In this document: in pieces, positions 8,418 through 16,729 of the stretch | Layout of the letters: each line of letters starts with the position of its first letter | Position numbering within the stretch: the first letter of the stretch is position 1 | Assembly: GCA_910584725.1 (NCBI GenBank) | Contig: CAJUBE010000002.1 | Span: 1-64,000, forward strand | Origin: an uncultured Lachnospiraceae bacterium | GTDB taxonomy: Bacteria > Bacillota > Clostridia > Lachnospirales > Lachnospiraceae | Direction: 5' to 3' | DNA length: 64,000 nucleotides | The notes under the pieces: model-generated | Told to the model about the DNA's origin: nothing | Seen by the model: only the letters and a program-made list of their open reading frames with translations | Database searches by the model: none | Made by a program: the position numbers and the translations under genes

Positions 8418-8765
8418 TCACCCCCAATTGAATACAACAATTCCTGCGAGTATAACACAGGCGCCCGCTGCTCTTATTTTGCCGATCCGTTCCTTCAACA
8501 CCAAATATCCTAACACCAACACAAAAATATAAGAAAATGTCCCCAATACAGCCGTATACTTATAAGGCACATAGCGCATGGCAATCATATTGATAAAAAT
8601 GGTACTAAACATCAAACCGTATGCCATCATTACCTTTACATGCAGTATACGCCTGATACCTCTATCATCTCTATTTTTCCCCGCCTCTTTCTTCATCAGA
8701 AGCTGAGATACCGCCGCGATCAATCCGCTGCAAACATATAGAAAAACCGCAATCCATTTACTCAT
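8418..8765 (-). CDS. small EamA/SMR-family membrane protein (putative lipid-sugar flippase subunit)
   Basis: A 115-residue protein with four hydrophobic segments, in the size range of SMR/EmrE and ArnE/ArnF proteins. The conserved end LGYLVLKERIGKIRAAGACVIL matches the half-repeat of EamA transporters. It overlaps the upstream, similar gene by 8 bp, so the two are likely to form a heterodimer. ArnE/ArnF pairs flip undecaprenyl-phosphate-aminoarabinose. Given the GtrB-like enzyme downstream, a similar lipid-sugar flippase role is favoured over drug efflux. Confidence 0.75.
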   Translation of the reverse strand: MSKWIAVFLYVCSGLIAAVSQLLMKKEAGKNRDDRGIRRILHVKVMMAYGLMFSTIFINMIAMRYVPYKYTAVLGTFSYIFVLVLGYLVLKERIGKIRAAGACVILAGIVVFNWG

Positions 8766-9114
8766 GATAATTTACCATTATTAATCCCACAAAAATGATT
8801 ATGCTGCCTACAATGTTATAACCTGTGATCTCTTCCTGAAACACAACAGCCGACCACACCAGTCCCCAAAATACTACCGTTCCCTTGTTCAAATATGCAT
8901 GCGCCAGATCAACCCTGCTTAAAATTGCCTGCCATGCCACAGCATAAATACCCAGCACAGCCACCGCTGCAAATAGTATCGCAAGCGTCTGAAAAGCAAG
9001 CAGTCCATTTTCCTGCCATGCAACTGACGCTAACTTCATCAAAACGGTATTTAACGAAAACACTATATTCATGACCTGCATAAGTAAAAATAGAATAATA
9101 CTTTTTCTAGACAT
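8758..9114 (-). CDS. second small EamA/SMR-family membrane protein (putative flippase partner)
   Basis: About 118 residues and four predicted helices, with the EamA-type ending (VVFQEEITGYNIVGSIIIFVG) near residues 90-112. I favour the ATG at 9114, which starts directly before the first helix; an ATG at 9153 would add 13 mostly basic residues and overlap the preceding gene by 23 bp. The charged residue in helix 1 typical of multidrug SMR proteins is not evident, supporting a lipid-linked substrate. It forms a pair with the next gene. Confidence 0.7.
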   Translation of the reverse strand: MSRKSIILFLLMQVMNIVFSLNTVLMKLASVAWQENGLLAFQTLAILFAAVAVLGIYAVAWQAILSRVDLAHAYLNKGTVVFWGLVWSAVVFQEEITGYNIVGSIIIFVGLIMVNYHE

Positions 9115-9130
9115 ATTATTTCCGCACTTC

Positions 9131-10867
9131 TTAATTCTGCTTCTCATACACATAAATCGTATATGGCGAATCGTTGCCCGACCAGGCGCCCAGCAACCGA
9201 AAACTCATTTCATCTGCATTACTTATCTTCACGCGGGAAAAAATATACTTACCGCCCAACTGCGAAAACTTATCTGAATCTATATGGATATCCGCCTCGG
9301 ACACATCCAGATCAGCCACAGGGGCGTAACTGACACCATTGACATACGCTCTGCTTCCGCTTCTGTCAAAAGAGTCTCTCTCTTTCTCATTTAATGCAAA
9401 TTCTGGTTCCATCAGTTCTTTGAACTGCTGCTTATAACTTTGGGGATATACGGAAGAATATCCGTCCAACGTTGTAATCGTATTATAATTCAGAACCGCA
9501 GGATGCATTCCATAAGCAATAGAAGCCTCTCCTGCGTACCCAATTTCATCCTTTATCGTGTCAAACAGCTTTTCCGAATAGAACTCCCGGTATGTCAATG
9601 CCATACTGTCTTTCCCGGGAAGCGAGACCCCGATATATTGATCAACCCTGTTGCAAAAATTCATAGCAAGATGATTATAACTTGCGTACCCAGATGGGTA
9701 TATCATAAAAATCAAAATCTGCAGACCAATCAACACATACGAAAGCTTTTTCCACCCCTTTTTTGCCAATCTGCATAACACGATGCAAAACAAAAAACTC
9801 CATAAAAACGGATTCAGCCAAAGCGCTCTGGCAAAAGAAAAATTGCGGAGTCTGGGAACAATCATACCAATTAGGCCTTTTAACGGTTCATAACCGTTAA
9901 AACCATACAGCAGGCAGTTTATCATGATCCACAACATAATCCAATTGGCCCGCTCCTTCACACTACACATTGCGTTGCCGCTTTTGATATAGTACAAATT
10001 AATCACAAGCAAACCTATGCAACACACTGGCAAAATAACATACTGATGCAGCGACCCTGAATGATACTGACTCTCTACAAAAACCTGAGCAGCCGTATAT
10101 AGTGCCTGTTTCAATGACCAGTAATTTTGAGCAACGCCAAACTTAATGGACGTTTCATCCGACACCAGCATATAATAAAAAATACGATACTCTGTCAGAA
10201 GATATCCCGTTCCGAGCACCGCTACCGCAGCTAACATACGCCATGCCGGTTTCTTTTCAACAACCCAGTCCAACATAAAAAACACAAGCAGGAATCCACA
10301 GATAAATACGCCGAACGTTGCCATCCTCGACAGAACCGGGTAAAAAAGCAATGCAGCAAACAGACACTTCTTTTTCTCATAGTATAAATTAAAAAGTAAT
10401 CCCATCAAAAGCGGAAGAGACGCAAACGCAAACCCTGACGTCGGAAATACGGGCATTAGCCCATAAATAAAACCGCACAAAACCACTATATTTTTATATT
10501 CGGAATACTGCTCTCCAAAAACACTTCTTGCCAAGTACACGCTGCCTGCAACTGCCAGCAATACCTTCAAAATATCGCCAATAACAAAAGCGTAGAAAGC
10601 CGGAAATATCATATACAGCCATGTATATGATAACATCTGTGACGGCATCATATTGCGCGATACACCACCAAGAAAAGGCACTGTTCCATCATGCGTCCAA
10701 AATAAGTGATGATCCTTTAACATCTTATACCATACAATGTTGGAATCTAAATTATCATGAACTTGAATATAAGTATCTTCCCCAAAAACAAAGATATAAC
10801 ATGCTGCGCTCAGCACATATAATGCTATAACAATATATCCCCAATTCTCCCTTATTTTCAAGTTCAT
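9131..10867 (-). CDS. polytopic membrane protein, GT-C-like (resembles the DUF6044/YkoS group)
   Basis: A 578-residue protein with roughly ten hydrophobic segments, an early acidic loop after helix 1 (QVHDNLDSN, about residues 37-45) and a soluble C-terminal domain of about 170 residues. An acidic motif in the first external loop is the catalytic hallmark of GT-C enzymes using lipid-linked sugar donors. The overall form recalls the DUF6044/YkoS family of Firmicutes, a recollection I could not check. With the SMR-like pair and GtrB-like enzyme just downstream it would complete a lipid-sugar transfer module on the outer face of the membrane. The gene is A+T-rich compared with those above 13 kb, and AGAAGGA precedes its ATG. 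Confidence 0.6.
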   Translation of the reverse strand: MNLKIRENWGYIVIALYVLSAACYIFVFGEDTYIQVHDNLDSNIVWYKMLKDHHLFWTHDGTVPFLGGVSRNMMPSQMLSYTWLYMIFPAFYAFVIGDILKVLLAVAGSVYLARSVFGEQYSEYKNIVVLCGFIYGLMPVFPTSGFAFASLPLLMGLLFNLYYEKKKCLFAALLFYPVLSRMATFGVFICGFLLVFFMLDWVVEKKPAWRMLAAVAVLGTGYLLTEYRIFYYMLVSDETSIKFGVAQNYWSLKQALYTAAQVFVESQYHSGSLHQYVILPVCCIGLLVINLYYIKSGNAMCSVKERANWIMLWIMINCLLYGFNGYEPLKGLIGMIVPRLRNFSFARALWLNPFLWSFLFCIVLCRLAKKGWKKLSYVLIGLQILIFMIYPSGYASYNHLAMNFCNRVDQYIGVSLPGKDSMALTYREFYSEKLFDTIKDEIGYAGEASIAYGMHPAVLNYNTITTLDGYSSVYPQSYKQQFKELMEPEFALNEKERDSFDRSGSRAYVNGVSYAPVADLDVSEADIHIDSDKFSQLGGKYIFSRVKISNADEMSFRLLGAWSGNDSPYTIYVYEKQN

Positions 10868-10920
10868 TGGTTTTCCTTCTTTTCACTTAATTAAACTTAA
10901 TTTTAACATAAAACAAAGGG

Positions 10921-12114
10921 CTATTCAACTGTTCTTTCCTCTCTGCTACCCTCTAGCATCCCACTCATTATCAACGCATACTTTTCAGCAAGCGTCGCAT
11001 AATCGTACCTTTTTACCATCTTCATTCCGTTCCCGCTAAGCCACCCGCCAAGTTCGTCATTCTGCAGCACTGCCGCTATCGAATCTGCCAGCCGCTCTAC
11101 ATCCTTCTCCGGGCATAAAAGACCGTTTACCCCATCCTCTACTACCTGTGATATTCCACCGGAATCACTGGCAATCACCGGTAACCCTGACGCCATAGCC
11201 TCCAACATCACCAATCCCAGTCCCTCTTGATCTCCATCTTTGGCCGTAACAGACGGTGCCACAAAAACATCAGCGGATGCATAAATTTTTTTCAACTCAT
11301 CATGCGTTTTCGATCCCCAAAAAACAGCATTTACGTTTAGCTCACGGGCCTGCTCCTGCAGCTCTTTTTTAAGTGTCCCCTCGCCGACTATCACAAGCAT
11401 CGCATCTACTTTCGCCATAGCCGAAATCAGGTATGTGACTCCTTTCTTTTCTGCCAGCCTGCCAACAAACAATACTACCTTTTTTTCACCTTGTCCAAAA
11501 TAGTTGGCACAAAAGTATTGTTTCCCAAAAGAAGAAACATTCACTCCCATTGATATGACATCAATCTGTGGAACATCTGTTAACTCTAAAATTCTCTTCC
11601 TTAAATAATCGGAAACTACCGTTACATGCCCAGCTCTATTCAGGCACCTGATTTTCAACCGTTTTACAATGCCTTTATTTAATGAGGTCACATCTCCACC
11701 GTGTCCTGTAACCACATAGGGCTTGTTGAAAAATGATTGCACAATCCCCTGTGGAATAATCCAATGAACATGTACTATATCAAAAGACGACAGCCGCCTG
11801 AACAGCTGATAATACAGCGCTATAAACAAGAACGGCACGAGAAGTACCCGTATTTTCTTCTCCCTTATCCTCGGCACAATAGCCCCCGGATAACAAAGGG
11901 TCTCCCACTTGTGAACAGGAAAATAGTGATACCGAATCACATTCATGCCTTCCAATGTTTCCTTTTCTTTTGCCCCCGGCGCATAAGGAACCATTATGGT
12001 TATATCAAACCATTCCGTCATATGTTTGCATAAATCAAGTACAAATCTTGGTTCTGTATCACCTTCCCATCTTGGAAACGTAGAGGCAGTCACCAAAAGT
12101 TTCTTTTTCGCCAT
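10921..12114 (-). CDS. family 4 glycosyltransferase
   Basis: A 397-residue GT-B enzyme. The N-terminal domain starts LLVTASTFPRWEGDTEPRF, a form typical of GT4 proteins, and carries the DIVHVHWI strand; the C-terminal domain has LFVGRLAEKKG, VGEG, and the E-x7-E region APSV followed by EGLGLVMLEAMASG. It transfers a sugar from a nucleotide donor with retention. The ATG at 12114 is preferred because GGGGGG lies 6 nt upstream; an in-frame GTG at 12132 overlaps the upstream stop codon. Donor and acceptor are unknown. Confidence 0.85.
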   Translation of the reverse strand: MAKKKLLVTASTFPRWEGDTEPRFVLDLCKHMTEWFDITIMVPYAPGAKEKETLEGMNVIRYHYFPVHKWETLCYPGAIVPRIREKKIRVLLVPFLFIALYYQLFRRLSSFDIVHVHWIIPQGIVQSFFNKPYVVTGHGGDVTSLNKGIVKRLKIRCLNRAGHVTVVSDYLRKRILELTDVPQIDVISMGVNVSSFGKQYFCANYFGQGEKKVVLFVGRLAEKKGVTYLISAMAKVDAMLVIVGEGTLKKELQEQARELNVNAVFWGSKTHDELKKIYASADVFVAPSVTAKDGDQEGLGLVMLEAMASGLPVIASDSGGISQVVEDGVNGLLCPEKDVERLADSIAAVLQNDELGGWLSGNGMKMVKRYDYATLAEKYALIMSGMLEGSREERTVE

Positions 12115-12128
12115 CAAATGCCCCCCGA

Positions 12129-13130
12129 TCACATCTTTCTGTCCGTGCTTCGTTGATCCGCCTCAGCCGTTATCTCATCTGGCATAACACTTCTATCATA
12201 CTCAAGCTTGCGCACATGATACTGTACATCCTCCAATATTTTGCGGTTCGCTGCAATGGTATCTGCAAGTAATCCGATCACAAACGTAATAAAACCGATA
12301 ATCAGCAATGTACATGCCAGAATCAAAGACTGCACATGCCCGTTCCCGGCGCCGCGGAAATAAAACCCGAGAAACCGAATCCCGATTCCCAAACCGATCA
12401 GCGACGGCAAAAGCGCCACAAGCGAAAAACAGTACAGCGGCTTGTACCACATAAAAGCACGGAGAATCGTCAGCATGGATTTTTTTACATATCCCCACAT
12501 ACTATGAAACAATCTGGAACTTCTAAGCTCCGGATTCGTTCTGATCGGAACGCTCATAATAGCCATTTTACTTCTGCCGGCCTGTACGATTGTCTCAAGC
12601 GTATAGGTATAGTCATTGACCACATTGAGACGCATCGCCGCCTCCCTGCTAAAAGCGCGGAACCCGCTGGGCGCATCCGGTATATTTGTGTGGGATGCCT
12701 TTCGCACCACCCAGCTTCCGAAATGCTGCAATTTCTTTTTGATCGGAGAAAAGTGTACCGTATCGTCAATGGGTCTCTCTCCGATCACCATTTCCGCCTT
12801 TCCATCCAGAATAGGACGCACAATGGTCTCGATATCTTCTCCGCAGTACTGGTTGTCCGCGTCGGTATTCACAATAATATCTGCCCCATGGCGCAAGCAA
12901 GCATCGATACCCGCCATAAACCCCTTGGCCAGCCCCTTGTTCTGTCTGAAATTGACTACATAGTGAACGCCCCAATTCTGCGCGACCTCCACGGTATTAT
13001 CCCTGCTCCCGTCGTTGATGATTAAATATTCAATCTCATCAATACCGTCAATTTGTTTCGGCAGATCATTCAATGCAATCTCCAAAGTTTCCGCCTCGTT
13101 ATAACATGGTATCTGAATGATTAATTTCAT
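12129..13130 (-). CDS. family 2 glycosyltransferase with C-terminal membrane segments
   Basis: A GT2 of about 333 residues: LIIQIPCYNEAETL, INDGSRDNT, then NTDADNQY for the metal-binding aspartates and two hydrophobic segments after residue 240. NTDADNQY replaces the more usual DxDG form, as in a group of polysaccharide GT2 proteins that often precede a GT4 gene. The start at 13130 has GTGAGG about 6 nt upstream; a longer frame from 13175 would begin inside the neighbouring gene's 3' end. The GT2 and the following GT4 are directly adjacent and likely act in sequence. Confidence 0.85.
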   Translation of the reverse strand: MKLIIQIPCYNEAETLEIALNDLPKQIDGIDEIEYLIINDGSRDNTVEVAQNWGVHYVVNFRQNKGLAKGFMAGIDACLRHGADIIVNTDADNQYCGEDIETIVRPILDGKAEMVIGERPIDDTVHFSPIKKKLQHFGSWVVRKASHTNIPDAPSGFRAFSREAAMRLNVVNDYTYTLETIVQAGRSKMAIMSVPIRTNPELRSSRLFHSMWGYVKKSMLTILRAFMWYKPLYCFSLVALLPSLIGLGIGIRFLGFYFRGAGNGHVQSLILACTLLIIGFITFVIGLLADTIAANRKILEDVQYHVRKLEYDRSVMPDEITAEADQRSTDRKM

Positions 13131-13171
13131 AAATAGCCTCACAATCTCTTCGCCTTTAATAGAACTAAAAA

Positions 13172-14866
13172 TCACCTGTCATACACATTCCCCGTCTCAT
13201 ACATAGCATCCGCATCACTCGCATGCCCCGGCTGCATATACTCAATCATATGATCTTCCTCTCCTCCTTCGTAAAACAGGAATCGTCTCTCCCTCTGATC
13301 CCCCTCTTTCCAGTCAAAAATCTGGTCGCTCCCGGCCCCATTCAACAGTCTGACATAGGCTTCCTGCAGATCTTCGTAAGAAATCGGTGCGTCTGACACC
13401 GAAAAATCATGGTTCTCCTCCATGCCCTTTACAAAGAAAATCGGATTCTGCTGCTCGTGATAATCCCCTATGATATTGCTGTAACCATGATCGGCCATAA
13501 CGATGATCACCGAATTATCATACACGCCCGCCTCCTTCAATTTATCCAGATATGCTTTCGTGATTGTCAGAGAAGCCTTTACATTATCCTCATAAGAGCC
13601 GTCCTCGGCGGCAATTTCCTCCACGTTTTCATTCAGATTAAAGGGCGGATGTCCTCCCGCAATGTGAATAAAGCGAAAACATTTCCGGTCAGTCAAATCA
13701 ATCTCCGCGCTCTGCATCCTATCATAAAAGCTTTTATTTGTGCTGCTGTAAACAGTTTCTCCCTCCGGCGGAATCTTGATCCGGTTAAGATGGTTTAAGT
13801 TGACAAACATATAAGGTTTCAGGCAATACGGCGCATATCGAAATCCCGTCAGTTGCAGCTGCCACTTTATCATCATCAGTTTGCTGCCGACACCCCTCTT
13901 GCCGGGGATCACATTTTCAAACCGTTTCTTTCCCTCATCGTTGGCCAGAAGCTCCTGTTCATAAAGCCCGATCCGCCAGCCTTTCTGCTCTAAGTCTGAG
14001 AGCAGCAGCGAATCCGCATAGGCTCTCGCCTCATATTCGCGAAACTCCACCTCATTTTCAAACCATTCTCCCGACAAGATATAAGGAACAGAATTTCGGG
14101 TTGCCGGGTACACGCCCATCGTATTCCGATAATATGTGAAATCAGTGAAAATATTCTGATAATCCGGGTTCTCTTTCATGAGCGCATTCATCGCCCGGGC
14201 ATCTACTGCATCCAGTATAAGAATGACCAGATTTTGATCCTCGGACATTTGAAACATGTTTTTTTCCGTCACCGTCAATCCAAGTTTTTTCTCAAACCCA
14301 TGATTACTCAGCGCAAGCGTGAGAAGCGTCACACAAAACATCAGTGCCATACAGATACTTACGACTCTGACCATACTCTCAAAAAATCGATCCTTTGTCT
14401 TATGATAAACGATCGCAACTACAAGCGCAACCACAATCCATAAAACATAGGACTGCACATATTCCTTCCTGTAAAGGCTCCAGTCGATATTTGATCCGTC
14501 CAGTAACGGCAGACTGCCCGTCAAAAAATTCCCCTGAATATACAGGCTTAGGAAAACAACAAAATAAACCGCCAATCCAATCCGATATATCGTTTCGCTG
14601 CACCTTCTCAGAATGGCAAATCCTAAGATACTACAGCCACAGGCCGCAACGAAAACAAAAAGCATAATTGGTGCAAGCAGATATGCATCAAACCAAAATT
14701 CGTTCTGGTTCATAAAAAGCAGTTCAAACGGTGCAAAGATAAACAGCATGAAACAAGTTACGATGGAAATCCATGTACCCCCCTCCCTAAAAATTACGGA
14801 TTTCCGATTGCAGTCTTCTCCCTTTTCATTTTTCTTCCCTTCCCGTTCGCCATTTATATCTTTCAT
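13172..14866 (-). CDS. sulfatase/alkaline-phosphatase-superfamily membrane enzyme (possible phospho- or phosphonoglycan transferase)
   Basis: A 564-residue protein with about four or five N-terminal membrane segments (residues 30-190) and an extracytoplasmic sulfatase-fold domain. Visible metal-site motifs are LVILILDAVDARAM (first aspartate), a threonine/serine candidate nucleophile in ATRNSVPYILSG, HIAGGHPPF, and VIIVMADHGYS. Membrane members of this fold move phosphoglycerol or phosphoethanolamine (LtaS, OpgB, EptA types) onto surface polymers. The start codon overlaps the phosphonopyruvate decarboxylase stop (ATGA), which ties it to the AEP operon. A role in placing AEP or another phosphoryl group outside the cell is a reasonable guess. 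Confidence 0.7.
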   Translation of the reverse strand: MKDINGEREGKKNEKGEDCNRKSVIFREGGTWISIVTCFMLFIFAPFELLFMNQNEFWFDAYLLAPIMLFVFVAACGCSILGFAILRRCSETIYRIGLAVYFVVFLSLYIQGNFLTGSLPLLDGSNIDWSLYRKEYVQSYVLWIVVALVVAIVYHKTKDRFFESMVRVVSICMALMFCVTLLTLALSNHGFEKKLGLTVTEKNMFQMSEDQNLVILILDAVDARAMNALMKENPDYQNIFTDFTYYRNTMGVYPATRNSVPYILSGEWFENEVEFREYEARAYADSLLLSDLEQKGWRIGLYEQELLANDEGKKRFENVIPGKRGVGSKLMMIKWQLQLTGFRYAPYCLKPYMFVNLNHLNRIKIPPEGETVYSSTNKSFYDRMQSAEIDLTDRKCFRFIHIAGGHPPFNLNENVEEIAAEDGSYEDNVKASLTITKAYLDKLKEAGVYDNSVIIVMADHGYSNIIGDYHEQQNPIFFVKGMEENHDFSVSDAPISYEDLQEAYVRLLNGAGSDQIFDWKEGDQRERRFLFYEGGEEDHMIEYMQPGHASDADAMYETGNVYDR

Positions 14867-15984
14867 CGTATTATCCTCATAAACCCTTCCTTATTCTCCC
14901 GTGCGCTCTCCTTCGGTCTTCCCAGATCTGCCCTCGAATCAAGCGCCACAGGTATTTCCCAGAAAACAGGCCCCGTCTTTTCCCCGATCCAATGCCCTAT
15001 CCGCTCCACCTCTTCCGGCGTTTCCAGCCGCTTCGCCTCACGGTATCCTGCCGCCCGCGCCACCTGCGCAAAATCGGTTCCCTGACAGCCTGTGGGCATA
15101 GCGCCCACGGATTCATGGGCCTGATTGTTGATAACAATATGATAAAAATTCTCCGGCTGCTGTGACGCGATAAAAGGAAGCGCTCCCATGTGCATCAATA
15201 CCGCTCCGTCGCCGTCAATACATACAATTTTCTTATCCCGTTTATTCTCTGCAATTCCCAATGCAATCATGGAGGCATGTCCCATCCCTCCCACGGTCAT
15301 AAAAATATTGTCGTGGTTTCCGTATATCTTCTCGCTCTGTTCATACAATTCTCTGGATATTTTGCCCGTGGTAGATACGATCACTGCATCGCCGGGCAAA
15401 TTTCTCAAAATATGCCCCAGCGTCTCCTCCCGTATCATGGAGCTGCCATTTTCCCACACGAAGGGTTCCGCCTTCTCGAATGTACCCTTTTTCACAATCA
15501 CCGCAAACTGATCTCCCTGTCTCAGCGTCTTTTCCGCCTCCGCCAGTATTTCATCCAGCTCTGCGTCCGTGGTGTCCTTATCGATGACGCGATAAGAAAC
15601 CGACAGCGTATCAAACAATTCACAGGTGATCTTCCCCTGAAAAACATGCTGGGGCTCGTCCTTGACGCCCGGCTCTCCCCGCCATCCCACAATAAACAGC
15701 ATAGGGATCCCATACACATCCCGGTTCGCCAGCGACGCGAGAGGATTCACCGCATTTCCGATACCGGAATTCTGCATATAAACACATGCCGGACGGGAAG
15801 TCGCCAGATAGCTTCCAATCGCCACCCCCACCGCGGCGCCCTCATTTACCGTCACGTAATGCCGCAGATTCCCTTTGTAAGTCTGTATCCCGTCACAGAA
15901 CTGTTTTAACGTGGAATCCGGCACCCCCGTGATCGTAGATATTCCCATTTGTTCTAACTGTTCCAGCAGTCTAAAAGCTTTCAT
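14863..15984 (-). CDS. aepY: phosphonopyruvate decarboxylase
   Basis: A 373-residue thiamine-diphosphate enzyme that converts phosphonopyruvate to phosphonoacetaldehyde, the step that drives phosphonate synthesis. It starts GVPDSTLKQFC (20-30), has the TPP-activating glutamate in VNEGAA (Glu48), the conserved NSGIGNAVNPL loop and the GDG...NN cofactor motif (GDG 258-260, NN 286-287). Length and these motifs match the Ppd family. It overlaps the cytidylyltransferase gene upstream by 14 bp and the sulfatase-like gene downstream by 4 bp, and the mutase and transaminase of the same pathway are close by. Confidence 0.93.
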   Translation of the reverse strand: MKAFRLLEQLEQMGISTITGVPDSTLKQFCDGIQTYKGNLRHYVTVNEGAAVGVAIGSYLATSRPACVYMQNSGIGNAVNPLASLANRDVYGIPMLFIVGWRGEPGVKDEPQHVFQGKITCELFDTLSVSYRVIDKDTTDAELDEILAEAEKTLRQGDQFAVIVKKGTFEKAEPFVWENGSSMIREETLGHILRNLPGDAVIVSTTGKISRELYEQSEKIYGNHDNIFMTVGGMGHASMIALGIAENKRDKKIVCIDGDGAVLMHMGALPFIASQQPENFYHIVINNQAHESVGAMPTGCQGTDFAQVARAAGYREAKRLETPEEVERIGHWIGEKTGPVFWEIPVALDSRADLGRPKESARENKEGFMRIIR

Positions 15985-16663
15985 TGACTCTCTCCAACTC
16001 CTCCATCGTATCTATCTCCACAAGCTGTCCCTCCTCCACCGGCTCAATAATCAATTTCAGCTTGTCCAGATTGCGGTTTACGATATCATCCCAAAACAAC
16101 TGACTGTTCTCATCCAAAGCATAGGCCTTTTCTATCTCTTCCCGCAGTATGCGGGCATCCTCCCTCTTAAAGTAGGAGATGCCCACCATGTTATAGGTAT
16201 CTTTACCGCCTTTTCCTACCCGCGATATATAATCCCTATCCAGTTCAAAAACCCAGTCGTCGGAATAACCCTCCTGCATTCTGCCAAAATAGCAGGAATG
16301 GGGCAATTCCTTCTTAAAAATCGTCGGGTCAGCCACGTACAAATCCGACTCGCAGATAAAGCAGTCCGCCACTCCAAGCGCCTCTCTCGCCGCATAGACA
16401 GACGAAATGTTATTTTTCATGAGATAATTAGGATTATGCAAAATGCGCACCTGCGGATATTTCTCGCAAAGCGGCGCAAACTGTTCCCCCAGATATCCTG
16501 TCACGATATAGATTTCCGCCACAGGCCGCCCCAGCAGGCCCTCAATTACAGTCTCTATCATAGCTTTCCCGTGAACCTTTATAAGCGGTTTCGGCGTCGT
16601 CTCCGTCAGCGGACGCATACGACTTCCCAACCCTGCCGCCATTAAAATCGCAATTTCCTTCAT
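15971..16663 (-). CDS. LicC/PntC-like cytidylyltransferase (probable CTP:2-aminoethylphosphonate cytidylyltransferase)
   Basis: A 230-residue nucleotidyltransferase with the signature AAGLGSRMRPLTETTPKPLI (9-28). Later it shows HNPNYLMKNNISS, ICESDLYV for the metal-binding acidic pair and WDDI near the end, all typical of phosphocholine cytidylyltransferase LicC and of PntC, the enzyme that makes CMP-AEP. With AEP biosynthesis genes on both sides and no choline uptake gene, activation of 2-aminoethylphosphonate with CTP is the best call. PntC is often fused to the AEP transaminase, but here the proteins are separate. Confidence 0.8.
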   Translation of the reverse strand: MKEIAILMAAGLGSRMRPLTETTPKPLIKVHGKAMIETVIEGLLGRPVAEIYIVTGYLGEQFAPLCEKYPQVRILHNPNYLMKNNISSVYAAREALGVADCFICESDLYVADPTIFKKELPHSCYFGRMQEGYSDDWVFELDRDYISRVGKGGKDTYNMVGISYFKREDARILREEIEKAYALDENSQLFWDDIVNRNLDKLKLIIEPVEEGQLVEIDTMEELERVNESF

Positions 16664-16729
16664 ACTGCCGTCTCCCGCTTTTATGCGCCGTCATCCGTCT
16701 CTACAGCGCTTCCATATGCGCCTGTAACA

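Noticed and set aside
8418..9114. multidrug SMR efflux pair
   Set aside because: Position between a GtrB-like GT2 and a GT-C-like protein, and no evident membrane glutamate in helix 1, favour a lipid-sugar flippase.
10868..10920. A+T-rich 53-bp gap that might hold a promoter
   Set aside because: No -35/-10 pair with acceptable spacing could be fixed; only a ribosome site (AGAAGGA) is clear.
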